DNA of 64,000 nt from Niebla homalea. Its lineage: Eukaryota > Ascomycota > Lecanoromycetes > Lecanorales > Ramalinaceae. The notes under the pieces were generated by a model that searched no databases, had not been told where the DNA came from, and saw only the letters and a program-made list of their open reading frames with translations. Location of the stretch: contig JAHGAU010000030.1 in NCBI GenBank assembly GCA_019925105.1, positions 248,001-312,000 of the forward strand, given 5' to 3'. Below, piece by piece: positions 25,526 to 38,439 of this stretch (positions within the stretch are counted from its first letter, which is position 1; every line of letters starts with the position of its first letter). Both the position numbers and the translations under genes were made by a program.

Positions 25526-25688
25526 TACTAAATATATAGGGTCGCCATTTAAAAGATTATATAATATGGATTAAATTAAATAGAACGGATATATTAAACT
25601 GAAGTAAAATAACGGTATTTAGCTTTATATATAGTCTTACTTTATATATAATAATAATTAAAAGATTTATTTTTTTTTAATTTTAATA
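25526..25688 (+). repeat. Copia-3 3' LTR, RIP-mutated (163 bp)
   Basis: It aligns along its whole length with the 162-bp solo LTR at 38440-38601. The differences are almost all transitions that remove C or G: for example gatcacgtgacgcggatc in the solo copy is gattatataatatggatt here. Confidence 0.9.
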
Positions 25689-25913
25689 TTATCTATATTA
25701 TTAATTGATTAATTTATTTATATATAAGTTTAACTATTTTTTAATCTTAGTATTCCGCAATATTAATAGTCAAGTTGCGATTTTTTTAATATTTATGTTT
25801 ATTTTAAACTTATTACTTTAATTTTAAAAGGGAAACAGAAATTATAATTAATCAATTTAAACTTGACTTACTTTAAAGGTTAACCTAATTTAAATAAAAA
25901 CCTTTTCCTTATA

Positions 25914-25918
25914 ATTAT
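25914..25918. repeat. Left TSD of solo LTR (attat)
   Basis: The same five bases follow the LTR at 26082-26086. Confidence 0.9.
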
Positions 25919-26081
25919 TGTCAGGGAACTGATATATGAGGTCTAGCTATGAACGGAATAATAGCTATAGTGGTGTCTATGGTACAGGACGCACCCATCA
26001 TATGAGTGTTGGTGCCAAGGAGCTAGTCCTCATGGGGCAAGTAGGCCGAGGCTGGGAGCAAGGCCTGCTGGAACCATAACA
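25919..26081. repeat. Unmutated solo LTR (163 bp)
   Basis: The block begins tgtcagggaactg and ends ggaaccataaca, giving TGT...ACA ends, and is flanked by a perfect 5-bp TSD (attat). Its beginning TGTCAGGG is shared with the Gypsy LTRs at 45844, so a Ty3/Gypsy origin is likely, but the rest differs. No internal region is present, so this is a recombined solo LTR. CpA sites are intact: it either arrived after RIP or was too short to be recognised. Confidence 0.85.
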
Positions 26082-26086
26082 ATTAT
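26082..26086. repeat. Right TSD of solo LTR (attat)
   Basis: Matches 25914-25918. Confidence 0.9.
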
Positions 26087-26675
26087 TTACCTTAATATTG
26101 CGATTAAGTTTTTATATTAATCCAATTAAGATTAATAAATACCTTAAATCCTTATTTGTTTTTTTATTAAGAATCTTTTATTATGATTATAATTTATAAT
26201 AAGGATTTTTATTAACTTATACTAAACTTAATTAAAAGAAAACGGCCTTAATTATATAACTTTATTATTCTTAATACTTAAATTTTATTTTGAATATTTT
26301 ATTATATAACCTTTTATATTAATGTTATTTATTTTTAACTTTAATTTTTTAATATTAAATCCCTATAGTTTTTTTTATTGGCTTTATATAATAATGAAAC
26401 TTAATTAAAATTAATCATAAATATTAATAAGTTATCGGATATTTATTATTATTTTATTTATGCTAATTACGTAATTTACCGGATAACATTTAAAGGCTCT
26501 TAATAAAGACGTCTTTTACCTTTAAAATATTTAATTATTCTATAGTTTATCTTCCGTACGTAAAAACATTATTTCGTTACGTTTATTTTCTCGTTTATAT
26601 TATATTAAATTAAATTTATAATTTAAAATTTATATTTTAAATATAAAATTAATTAAGTTTTTTAAGGAATATACT
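26087..26675. other. AT-rich decayed DNA
   Basis: It forms the target region of LINE B. No protein domain, LTR or RNA gene was recognised. Confidence 0.5.
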
Positions 26676-26688
26676 ATATTTATAAGTT
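26676..26688. repeat. Left target-site duplication of LINE B
   Basis: The 13-bp sequence atatttataagtt recurs exactly at 32471-32483, after the tail. Confidence 0.9.
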
Positions 26689-26789
26689 GAATTTAAATAC
26701 TTTTTAGAATCCTTGGAGGATGGCGACGAACAACGGGACCCCAGAGGTCAGAAACGATGCACGCGTATATAACTTAAGTAATAATAAGG

Positions 26790-28520
26790 ATAATACTTTA
26801 AATACGATAAGCGGAAGCGGAATAATAATAAAAATAAAAAGGGAAGAAGGGTAAGCGGTTTAAGTTAATAGGAACGGTAATAAGTCGTATAAATAACGCG
26901 ATAAATACGAGATAGAAAGGCCTTAAATTAAATAGGGAACTTATAATTAATAAGATATATATAAAGGGACGTATATAACGTATAAAAGTATTATTATAAA
27001 AGATAATAAATAAAGGGCAGAAGGGATAAAGACGGTATGCGGGGACGGATAAAAGGTAAACGGAGGCGTAAAAGGCCTTATTAAGTATATATAAATTAAA
27101 AGAAAGTTAAATAAAGATAAAGAAATATTAAATAAATAAGAATAAGTTATAAAAAGAAATAATTATTAAATATATAAGGGAAAAATAAAAAAGGAAAAGA
27201 CGGTAAGGGCGCTAAAAGGCCTTTTTATAATTATATAGAAAAATATTACGTTAAAAACTTAACCGATATTATAAATCGGGTTATAAGGAATAAAAGACTT
27301 TTACGTAAATACTGGGGAAAAATTTAAAGGAATTAAAGAGGTTACGCAGAGCTTAAAGGGCAGTAATAAGGGCGTTAATAAATAAAAATAAAAGGAAATA
27401 AAAAGGATATATATAAAATAAAGGAGTAATAGGGGAGGCTTTAAAGAAGGGAGCGGGGATAAATTAAGTAATAAAAGCCGTAAAAGCGGTACCAGCGTTA
27501 ATAGTAAAAAAAATAGGAATAAAGGAGAAAACGGCAATATTAAAGAAAACGAAGATAATAACTATATAATTATCGGGCGAAAAAAAGAAAAGTATAACGG
27601 TAAAAATGAATTTATTATAATTAATAAAAATATTTAAAATTACGAAAAAGTTATTAATAGAATAAATTATTATAATACGTAAACTATAAAGTAAAAATAT
27701 CCTTTTTAATATAGCCTTATTAAAAATGAAGGAAAGGCTAAAAAGTTAAAGGGATAAAAAAAAAAAGATATAAAACGGTAAAAATATTAAGGTAATCCTT
27801 TATTATTATAATGGATGGGATATATTTAATAAAATTTACAGGAAAAAAAAAGCTACATTAAAACGGATAAAGAAAAAGAATACGGTCTTCTACTTTAAGT
27901 TAAAGATCGTTAATTATAATTTCCCTTTATAATAAAAAAATTAAATATTTTTAATTATATAAAGAAATACTTTACGGTTATCTTAAGCGTAACGTTAATA
28001 AGGATATATAACGATATCCTTAATAAAAAGGTAATAAAGGGTAAATTTTTTAAATTAATAAGACCTTAAAATCAGGCAGCGGATATTTATTAATACTTTA
28101 AATATTAAGGGTACGGATATATCACTATAAAGTACCTTAATAGTATAAAATATACGGTATATACCGAAGGGTATAATACGTATGAATACGCTGGCTTAAT
28201 AATAAAGGGCTTAATGAAGAACGCGTTAAAATATACGGCGTATAATAATAATAATTACTTAACGTAAGACTTACGGTATATAATAAGAGTAAAAAAAACT
28301 TAACGTAAGGAAATTAAAATAACGGTTAAGGTTTAACGTTATAATTTATATAAATTTAAATTAATAAAATAATTAAAAACGGTTTTAAGACGTAAATAAA
28401 ATTTATTAAATAAAAAAAGGTAAAATATAATAATTAATAACGTAAAGAAAAAAAAGCTTATAGCGATATTAACTTTTAAAGCCGGCCGCCCGATTAAGAT
28501 TATTATTATAATAAAAAAAT
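26790..28520 (+). pseudogene. LINE B ORF1 remnant (zinc knuckles)
   Basis: The N-terminal half is Lys/Arg-rich and low in complexity. The knuckle region at 28085-28260 reads YFKYQGYGYITIKYLNSIKY and continues with two more Cys/His-like clusters, where Tyr replaces Cys or His through RIP. This suggests three CCHC knuckles in the ancestral protein, as in Tad1 and I-type ORF1 proteins. Confidence 0.75.
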
Positions 28521-28639
28521 TAAAATAAATAACGTTTAATTTTAAGAAAAAATTATTTATATAAATAAAAGTTAATAAAAAAAGCTTAACGGATATTAAT
28601 ATTTAATATATTTACGTTTTTAAAAGTAATATAATATAA

Positions 28640-31600
28640 TATATATAAAAAAGTAATTAAAGTTATAATATTAATACTTAAATTTAAAGAAATAAAAAAT
28701 ATTAATATTATAATAATATAAAAGTTATTATATAATTTATATATTTATTTTTTAATTAACTTAAAAAATAATTTTTATTTAACTTTTAAAAGTAATAAAA
28801 TAATATAAACGTACTTTTTATTAATAAAAAGTTAAAGATAAATAATTAAAACGTTATTTATTACGGAGGGAACCTATATATATTCTGGATTATATAAAAA
28901 AAGGATATTAAGGGTAATTTAAATATTTATAATATATATAATTTATTACCGGTTAATAAAAAAAGACCCTTTATAATCCCGTTATTTAAGGATATTATAA
29001 TTATATTTAATAAGTATCTCTTAATAAAGGACTTTAATTTTTATTATATTTAATAGAATAAGGATGGTTATATAATTAATTATATTAAATTTAAGGAATT
29101 ATTAATAATTATTATATAATTTAATTTTACGTTATTAACGTTAAAAAAGGCTATTATATAAGAAAACCATAAACTTAGGACCACGATCGACTTAATATTT
29201 AACTCGGAAAATATTATTAACTTAATTATAATATATAGACCTTGAAAAGACCTAAAATATAATTTAAATTACGTTTTAATATAAATAATTCTAAATTAAT
29301 CCGTTAATATAACTCCGCCCCCATCGTTTAAACGAACGTAGAAGACAATTAAGGAAATTAAGGTATTTATAAAGGTAATAAAAATAATATCTTAATTAAC
29401 GGAGCTTCCCCGGCTTAATAATAAAAAATAAATTAATTATTTTATAAAACGGATAATAAAGGTTTTAAATGAAATAATTAACGTTATAATCTTAATAATA
29501 AAGTTATTTTAAAGAGTTAAAACTTATTAAAATAAGGAATATATAAAGGTAATTATAAAAATAAAAACGTTTATAAAATAAACTATTAAATATAAAAATT
29601 AAGAAATATTTTAACGGTTAAAAAAAGCTTAAAAGGAAAAGGAAAAAGTTATCCAGAAAATTAAGTAAATATATTTCCGGGTTATAATATATAACTTAAC
29701 GGATTCCTTTTATAGTATTTAAAAGTTAATAAAATATAATAAAAAATAAAATAAAAAACTTAAATTTATTTTTAAGTTTTTACCTTTAAAAAGACCAGAT
29801 AATATAATAATGAATATTTTTAACGGTAAAATTAAGGCTCTTAAAAAAAATTTTTTTTTTATTATTAAAAGTTAATTTAATAAATATTAATAATATAATA
29901 TATTTTAAATTAATAATAATAAATAAAATAATAACTTAAAAGATAATAATTAAAACGATTAATAAATTAAAAAAGGATAAGGCCCCCGGACTTAACGGTA
30001 TATTAAATAGATTCTTATCTATAATAAAGTTATTATTTAAAAAGGTTTTTATTTATTTATTTTAAGTTTATTTTAATATAAGATATTATTTTTATAAATT
30101 TAAAAAAATTAAAACAATTATCCTTAAGAAGTTAATTAAGTTAAATTATTCGGAGATAAAGTCGTATAAACCTATAATATTTATTTATACGTTAAGAAAA
30201 ATTTTAAAAATAATAATTATAAAAATCTTAAATAATTACGTAAAAAAGTATAAATTACTCTTTAATTAATAAATAGAAATAAGAAGAAAACGGTTAATAG
30301 AAACGGTATTTAAAGGCTTAATTAATAACGTATATACGGTATAAGGCTATAAGAAAAAATATATTATAAATCTTTTTTCCTTAAATATTATAAAAGTATT
30401 TAATAAAATAAATTATTAAAGGTTATTATATAATTTACGGGAAAAAAAAATTTTTACCTTTCCTTATAAATTAAATAAAAAGTTTTTAAGTAATTAAGTA
30501 ACATTAATTAACCTGGGATAAAAAATAATTATAATAAAGCCCGTAATAATAGGGATTCCTTAAAGGTTATTTATTTTTTTAATTTTAATTTTATTTTTTA
30601 ACGGTTTACTTATTAAAGATTTAATAAAATTAAAATAAAAGATTTAAATAAAATGCTTTATTAACGATATTTACCTTTTAGCCTATAATACGTTTATTTA
30701 TATAAATTATTTAAAGTTAAAATAAGTTTATAAAGTCTATTTATAATAAGTAAAGATATATAAGGTTTAATTTATTTTATATAAGTATAAGCTTATTTAT
30801 ATAATAAGGAGTTTAAAGTTATACGATATAATAATTATAATAAACTTAAATAATATAATAATAAAACCAGAAATTAATATTAAAGTATTCGGTTTATAAA
30901 TTAATAAGAAACTGGATTAAAAGGACTATATAAAAAAAATTTAAAAGAAAATAATTTTATAAAAAAAAGTTTTATTTATTTTATAATATTAACGTAAAAA
31001 GTTACCTTATAAAAGGTTAAAACCGTTTATTAAGCAATTATAAAGCTTACGATAATGTATACGGTAACCATTTAATATGTATTTAAGGGTACGCTTAAAT
31101 ATAGGAAAAAGCCCGTCCGGTAACTATAGAAAATCTAAAATTAATATTTAAGAATAATAAATAAAATATATAAAGCGATTCCTATCTTAATATTAAAATT
31201 TAAGGTCTTTATATTATTAATAAAGTTAACCTTAAATTAAATAATCGCTTAAATAAGGCTTAAAAAGGGTATAAACTTAATTATATTAATAGGAAATAAA
31301 CATATTTATTAAAATTATAAAAGGCTTTAAATAAAAAAGCGTAAAAAGGAAATATTTACTCTTTTTATAGAAGTTAAACTGAAATAAATTAAAAAAGAGG
31401 TCGACCTAACTTACGTTTAAAAAGTTAACGTAAAAATATATAAACTTTAATTTAAAGTAAAAACGGTAAAAAAGAAAAAAACCATAAAAATAAAGTTAAC
31501 GGCGATTACTTTATAAATTATAGGGAAATAAATAGAATATTAATATAAATATAAAGAATTAATTTTTTAAGGGCGATAATATCCGGCGTTGGATAATAAT

Positions 31601-32240
31601 AAGGTTATTAATAAGTATTTCCGGCGTTACGGAATTATAAAGAGAAATAATAACGTATTAATAATTTAATTTTAAATAAATAAAAACGGCTTAGCTTATT
31701 TCCTTTTTATCGTATATATTAATAACCGGATTAACGTTAATTATAAGTATAAATAATAAAAGCAGGACGCTATATATATATTAATCTCTTATTTATTATT
31801 TAAAAAACTTAGACTAAAATTAATTAAAAAAAATAGGGACCAATAATTATCGCTAAATACTTATTAATAAAAAGGGTATTAAAGCGGCCGTTAAATTTAT
31901 AATAATTATAGGCTTATTATTATAATTTAACTTAATTAAAAAAATAAAAAAAATAATTAAAAACTTAATTAAGAAACCTTACCGTTAACCCGGGAATAAA
32001 AAGTAACGGCGGAAAAACTATACTTAATAAAGGGTTAAAAAGGCTATAAATATTAAGACGGTATAAAAAACAATATTATATCGGTTAATAAAGTTATATA
32101 AATAAAATAATAATAATATATATATTAATAAGGATATTTAATAGTATAATCGGAATTTTAAAATTTTAATATTAAATAGACCCGTAAAATAACGGAAAAA
32201 CAATAAGTTTAAAAGTAATTTTCAAGTAGATTTAATCGTA
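28640..32240 (+). pseudogene. LINE B ORF2 remnant (endonuclease and reverse transcriptase)
   Basis: The endonuclease lies at about 28670-29240 and its DFNF-like motif at 29025-29050. The reverse transcriptase spans about 29940-31050. The active site reads CFINDIYLLAYNTF at 30654-30695: the first Asp of the expected F-x-D-D is changed to Asn (gac to aac) and the second is intact. The C-terminal tail (31340-32000) contains degraded Cys/His codons. The minus-strand open frame at 32256-32459 is a shadow of the 3' UTR. Confidence 0.85.
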
Positions 32241-32451
32241 ATATTATAAGTTTTTTTAAAAAAAACATATAAATAAATTCTTATTCTTTAAACGGCCGTA
32301 AATACTCTTATCCTCAAAACGTAAGTAAAGGCTGGGTGAATACCGGTTTTTATTTTTAACGTTATAGATATCGGGTTTTTTACGGTTATTAATAAAACTA
32401 AATAGCCGAGTATTAAGGAACGCCGGAATTAACTTAACTAGATCCGTAATA

Positions 32452-32470
32452 CAAATCAATCAATCAATCA
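32452..32470 (+). repeat. (AATC)n tail of LINE B
   Basis: AATC units follow the conserved end gatccgtaatacaaatc and are directly succeeded by the TSD. Confidence 0.9.
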
Positions 32471-32483
32471 ATATTTATAAGTT
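32471..32483. repeat. Right target-site duplication of LINE B
   Basis: This is an exact copy of 26676-26688. Confidence 0.9.
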
Positions 32484-32705
32484 TTATTTCAACCGGCTTA
32501 TTATTTACTTTATATATCATATAAATATAGTAATATTTATATTTTTAATATAAATCATTCTTATTAATTTAAGCCTTAAAAACGTAAATTAATAAAGTTT
32601 TGACTCCCTTTAATATTAAACTAACTGGGTTAACGGTACGTTAACGGAACTAACAAAAACGAGTATAAAACACGTAACGTTACGGTTTAAATACTTAAAT
32701 ATTAT

Positions 32706-33065
32706 TTTAATAATAAAATTAATAATAAATTGAATAATACATTGAATAATACATTGAATAATAAGTTGAATAATAAATTGAATAATACATTGAATAATAC
32801 ATTGAATAATAAGTTGAATAATACATTGAATAATACATTGAATAATACATTGAATAATAAATTGAATAATAAATTGAATAATAAATTGAATAATAAATTG
32901 AATAATGAATTGAATAATAAAATTAACAATAAAATTAACAATAAAATTAACAATAAATTCAAGAATAAATTTCATAATCCAATTCATAATCCAATTCATA
33001 ATCCAATTCATAATCCAATTCATAATCCAATTCATAATCCAATTCATAATCCAATTCATAAAAAA
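32706..33065. repeat. Two-phase 12-bp minisatellite
   Basis: There are sixteen units of ttgaataatann from 32730 to 32921 (variants ending ca, aa, ag), then three units of attaacaataaa, then one ttcaagaataaa, and finally about eight units of attcataatcca to 33065. Since 12 is a multiple of three, several frames stay open on both strands (32616-33059, 32702-32962, 32730-33110) and encode monotonous repeats. These are not genes. The internal variants show that the array grew by duplication of multi-unit blocks. Confidence 0.95.
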
Positions 33066-34450
33066 ATATTTCTTAAAAAATTAATTTTTAAGGAACCTAG
33101 AAAAAATTAAGGTATAATTTTTATTTAAAATAAAAATAATAATTATCCGGTTTTACGCCGGTTAGGTTATAGTTTATAGATAATATATATTAAGGTTATT
33201 ATTAAAGCTTTTTATTAAAGCTTGTCTTAATATAATAATATAATATATTACTATAATATTAACATAAAGATAACGTTAATTATTAATAATTATCTCCCTT
33301 TTTATATATTAATCTTTAAAATATGAAGAAATATGTTTGAGAAATTAACTCAAAGCCGGTTAAATAAAAAATTTATTACAATTTTATTATTAAATTTAAC
33401 AAGAAAAAGATATAAAGAAAAAGTCCTTGAATATATACGTATATATAATAATATTTATTTAACAACAATATAATAAAAGTATTTTATATTAATAAATGAT
33501 TAACGTAACTTATAAAGTTTATCAAAAACTTTTTATAAATTTTACTAAAAAAATATAAATAAAAAAAGAGTCTTTATAATATAATATTAATTAATTATTA
33601 CTTAAAGCTTTATTATTAATTTATTACGTCATAACAAAAATAAGCGTTATCATAAAAACGGTATATAATTATAATAAAACCTTCATTTTATTTGGAACCT
33701 TTTTTTTCCTTAGTAATTTTAATCTTTTTTATAAATATAATATATTAAGGATATATATTAATATTTAAAAGTTAATATATATATAATTATATAATTTTAG
33801 TATTTATATTATTATTATAATAAATAACGTCAATATTATAGAAACGTTTTATTTACGTTAATAATCTATCTATTTTTATTTATGAATTAAATATATAAAT
33901 TTACCTTAATCTTTAAATAATATAATATATATATAACGATCTATTATTAACGTAAATATAAATATAATGTTAATAATATATAATAATATTTTATTTAATT
34001 TACTTCTTATAGGATAAGCTTTCATATTAATAAAACTTTATACTTTACCGTAAGTATCGTAATAAATAATATATTAACCGTTAAATCCCCGTAAATATCC
34101 TTAATGCCGTGATAACGTTATTATCTTAATATATATATAGTTCCCGGATTAACTTTAACCTTAAATAATTTAATCATTACATAGGTGTTATTACGCCGGT
34201 TTATTATTTATTAAAACGTTCGCTTAATACGTACGGAAACGTTAAAAAATCTTTTAAGATTTAAAAGTTTTCCGATTAAATATTAGTTGAATATTAATAA
34301 CGGTTATTTATATAAGATATATGTTCCGTTATATTACCTTAAAAGTTAAAAAAGAAATATCGGTCCTTTAAATTTAAAAAAAAAAGGTATTTATTATTTA
34401 TATTAAAATAGCGGGAAAAAAAGTTATTTAACTTAAAAAGTAAATAAGTT
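33066..34450. other. AT-rich decayed DNA, left flank of LINE C
   Basis: No domain was firmly recognised. A plus-strand frame at about 34030-34440 stays fairly readable with stops taken as Gln (for example GLTLTLNNLIIT), but the protein family is unknown. Before LINE C inserted, this sequence was continuous with position 40451 onwards. Confidence 0.45.
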
Positions 34451-34461
34451 AATTATAATAT
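34451..34461. repeat. Left target-site duplication of LINE C
   Basis: The sequence aattataatat recurs at 40440-40450. Confidence 0.85.
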
Positions 34462-34559
34462 GAATCCTTTTAGGAAAAGAATAGCGACGAATAACGGGAC
34501 CCCAGAGGTTGAAAACGATGCATACGTATATAACTTAAGTAACAATAGGGCAAAAGCCT

Positions 34560-36260
34560 TAAGTATAATAAGCGGAAGCAGAGTAATAGTGAAGGTAAAA
34601 AGGGTAAAAGGGTAAACGGTTTTTATTAACGGAAATAATAATAATTTATACGGACGGCGTAATAACTATATAATAAAGAACTTTTAAAATGAATAAAAAG
34701 TTTATAATTAACGAAATACGCGTAAAAATATATATAATACGTAAAAATAACGTAATTATAAAGGGTAAATAAAGGATAAAAAATATAGGGATAATATATG
34801 GTAACGGATAAAAAGTAAATAAAAACGGAAAAAGTTTTATTAAATATATATAAACTAAGAAAAAACCGGGTAAAAATAAAGGAGCATTAAGTAATTAAGG
34901 ATAAATTATAAAAAAAATAACTATTAAATACGTAAAAGGAATATAATAAAGGAAAAAACGGTAAAAGTATTAAAAAAAAATTTATAATTAAATAAAAAAA
35001 TATTATATTAAAAACTTAACCGATATTATAAATTGGGTTACGGGGGGTAAAAAACTTTTACATAAAAATAAAAGCAGGATTAAAATAATTAAAGAGGTAG
35101 CGCGGAGTTTAAAGGGCGGTAATAAAAATACCGGTAAAAAAAGGTAAAAAGAATCAAGGAGGCTATATATAAAATAAAGGAACGACGGGAGAAGCTTTAT
35201 AAATAAAAATAAAGGTAAATTAAATAATAAAAGCTATAAAAATAACGTTTATATTAATAATAAAGGAAATAAGGGTTAAGGAAAAAGCGGTAATATTAAA
35301 AAAAACGAGGATAATAACTATATAACTATCGGGTAAAAAGGAGAGGAATATAATTATAAAAATAAAGCCGTTATAGTTAATAAAAACGTTTAAAGTAATA
35401 AAGTAAATTATCATAATACGTAAGCTATAAAATAAGGATATTTTCCTTAATATAACCTTATTAAAAATAAAAAAGGGGCTTAAGAAATCAGAAAGATAAA
35501 CCGGTAAAAAAAGATATAAAACGGTAAAGGTATTAAGGTAATTATTCATTATTACAGTAAATGGGATATATTTAATAAAATTTATAGGAAAAGAAAGGGA
35601 GGTTACCTTAAAACGGATAAAAAGGGAAAATATAGTCCTTTATTCCGGGTTAAAGATCATTAATTATAGTTTTCCCCCCGTAATAAAAAAACTAAATACC
35701 TTTAACCGGATAAAGACGTATTTTATAATTATCTTAAGCGTAACGTTAATAAGAATATATAACAATATCCTCGATAAAAAAGTAATAAAGGGTAAATTTT
35801 TTAAATTAATAAAATTATAAAATTAAACGGCGGATATTTATTAATACTTTAAATATTAAAGGTATAAATATATTATTCTAAGGTACCTTAATAATATAAA
35901 GTATATAATATATATTAAAAGGTATAATACGTATAAATATACGGGCTTAATAATAAAAAGCTTAATAAAGAATATACCGAAATACGCGGTATATAAGAAT
36001 AATAGTTACTTAACGTAAAACTCGTAATATATAATAAAGGTTAAAAAGACTTAACGTAAAGAAATTAGGATAACGGTTAAGGTTTAACGTTATAATTTAT
36101 ATAAATTTAAATTAATAAAATAATTAAGGATAATTTTAAAATATAAATAAAGCTTATTAAATAAAAAAGCATAAAGTATAATAATTAATAACGTAAAGAA
36201 AAGGAAACTTATAACGATATTAACCCTTAAAGCCGGCTGCCCGATTAAGATAATTAATAT
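34560..36260 (+). pseudogene. LINE C ORF1 remnant
   Basis: Position by position it matches the ORF1 remnants of A and B. The knuckle segment lies at about 35835-36010. Cys and His codons are mostly changed to Tyr, and many TAA codons are present. Confidence 0.7.
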
Positions 36261-38434
36261 AATAAAAAAACCGGGATAAATAACGTTTAACCTTAAAAAA
36301 AGACTATTTATATATATAAAAGTTAACGGGGAGAACTTAATAGAAATTAATATATAATACGTTTATACTTAAAGGTAATATAATATAACGTATAAAGGGA
36401 AAGAATTAAAGTTATAATATTAATATTTAAATTTAAAAAAATAAAGGATATTAATATTATAGCGATATAAGAATTATTATATAATCTATATATATACTCT
36501 TTAATTAATCCGGAAGATAATTTTTATTTACTTTTTAAAGGAAATAAAACGATACAAATATATTTCTTTATAAATAAAAAATTAAGTATAAATAATTAAA
36601 ATATTACTTATTATAAAAGGAATTTATATACGTTTTAAATTATATAAAAAAAAATATTAAAGGAAACTTAAATATTTATAATACGTATAATCCGCCGCCG
36701 GTTAATAGAAAGAAGCCTTTTATAATCCTATTATTTAAGGATATTATAACCGTATCCGGTATATACCTTTTAATAAGAAATTTTAATTTTTATTATATTA
36801 AGTAAAATAAAAAAAGCATATAATTAATTATATTAAATTTTAAGAGTTATTAATAATTATTGTCCGGTTTAACCTTACGTTATTAATATTAAAAGGGATT
36901 ATAATATAAGAGAATTAAGGATTTAAGATTATAATTAACTTAATATTTAACTTAAAAAGTATTATTAATATAGTTATTATATATAAGTTATAAAAGGACT
37001 TAAAATATAACTTAAATTGTATATTAATATAAATGACCTTGGATTAAACTATTAATATAACCTTATTATTACCGGTAAGGAAAACGTAAAAAATAATTAA
37101 GGAAATAAAGGTTTATATAAAAGCGGAGGAAATAGTAATATAATTCGTAAACCTCCCTTAATTGAATAATAAAAACCGGATCAACCTCTTTAAAAAGTAA
37201 AAAATAAAAGTATTAAAAGTATTAAACGAAATAATTAATAAAATAATTTTAATAATAAAGTTTTTTTAAAGAGTTAAAATTTATTAAAATAAAGGGTATA
37301 TAACCGGGATTATAAAGGTAAAAGCGCTAATTAAATAAGTTTTTAAGTGTAAAAATTAAGAGATATTTAATTAATTAAAGGTTACTTAAGAAAAAAAAAG
37401 GAAAGGATTATTAAAAAGGTTAAGTAAATATACTTTTAATCTATAATATATAACTTAACGGTCCTATTTCATAATATTTAAAGGTTAATAAAGTATAATA
37501 GGGAATAAAGTAAGAAATTAAAGTTTATTCTTAAATTCCCGCCTTTTAAAAGACCCGATAATATATTAATTAATACCTTTAATGGTAAAATTAAGGCCCT
37601 TAAAAAATATATTTCCCCTTTCTATTAAAAGTTAACTTAAATAATATTAACGGCATTATATATTTTAACCCCGTATTAATAAATAAAGTAATAATATAAG
37701 ATATAATAATTAAAGCGATTAATAAATTAAGAAAGGATAAAGCTTTAGGATTAAATAGGATTTTTAATAAATTCTTATTAATAATAACCTTATTATTGTA
37801 AAGGGTTTTTATTTTATTTTTTAAATATATTTTAACGTTAGTTATTACTTATATAAATTTAAAAAGGTAAAAACGATTATCCTTAAAAAACTTATTAAGT
37901 TAAATTATTTTAAAATAAAGTTTTATAGATTTATTATATTCTTTTATACGTTAAGGAAAACCTTAAAAACGGTAATAATAAGGATCCTTAATAATTATAT
38001 AAAGAATTACGGACTTCTTCCCGATTAATAAATAAAAGTAAAAAAAAAAATCGGTTAATAAAAATAGCCCTTAAAGGATTAATTAACGGCGTATATACGG
38101 TATAAAATTACGGGAAAAAATATATTATAAGTCTTTTTTCTTTTAATATTATAAATATTTTTAATAAGATAAAATATTAAAAGTTACTATATACCTTAAA
38201 GAAAAAAAGGATATTATCCTTCTTAATTAAGTAAATAAAAAGTTTCTTAAGTAGTTAAATTACGTTAATTAACCTAAGATAAAGATAAATTTAATAAAGC
38301 TTATTATAATAAAACCTCCTTAAAGATTACTTATTTCTTTTATATTATTTTTATTTTTTAACGGTTTATTAATTAAGGAGCTTATTAAGTTAAAATAAAA
38401 GGTTTATATTGGAATTTTTTATTAATATTTACCT

Positions 38435-38439
38435 TTTAG
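38435..38439. repeat. Left TSD of solo Copia LTR (tttag)
   Basis: Repeats exactly at 38602-38606. Confidence 0.95.

Larger units (their letters stand above)
24340..25688 (+). mobile_element. Copia-3: 3' part of a Ty1/Copia element
   Basis: The end of reverse transcriptase, a complete RNase H remnant, a polypurine tract and a 163-bp 3' LTR are present on the plus strand. No gag, protease, integrase or 5' LTR was found upstream, so the copy appears truncated at its 5' side; the left edge is approximate. Its LTR is the RIP-mutated relative of the solo LTR at 38440-38601. Confidence 0.8.
26689..32470 (+). mobile_element. LINE copy B: full-length
   Basis: A 5.78-kb element of the same family as copies A and C, bounded by a 13-bp TSD and ending with (AATC)n. 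The head at 26720-26765 is unmutated. The body aligns with copy A over its whole length and differs mostly by transitions. It is the most readable copy: its reverse-transcriptase site still has one Asp of the F-x-D-D motif, and its ORF1 knuckles keep more of their pattern. Antisense open stretches such as 27301-27537 are by-products of base composition. Confidence 0.9.

Noticed and set aside
27301..27537. Open minus-strand frame rich in Leu and Pro
   Set aside because: It is antisense to the Lys/Arg-rich ORF1 of LINE B. The composition explains the lack of stops.
32730..33060. CRISPR-like array
   Set aside because: The repeats are direct 12-bp units without unique spacers, in a fungal repeat context.
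32616..33110. Several long open frames on both strands
   Set aside because: All are translations of the 12-bp minisatellite, whose period is a multiple of three.
35220..35549. Open minus-strand frame of 109 codons with apparent membrane segments
   Set aside because: It is antisense to LINE C ORF1; the hydrophobic look comes from T-rich antisense codons.
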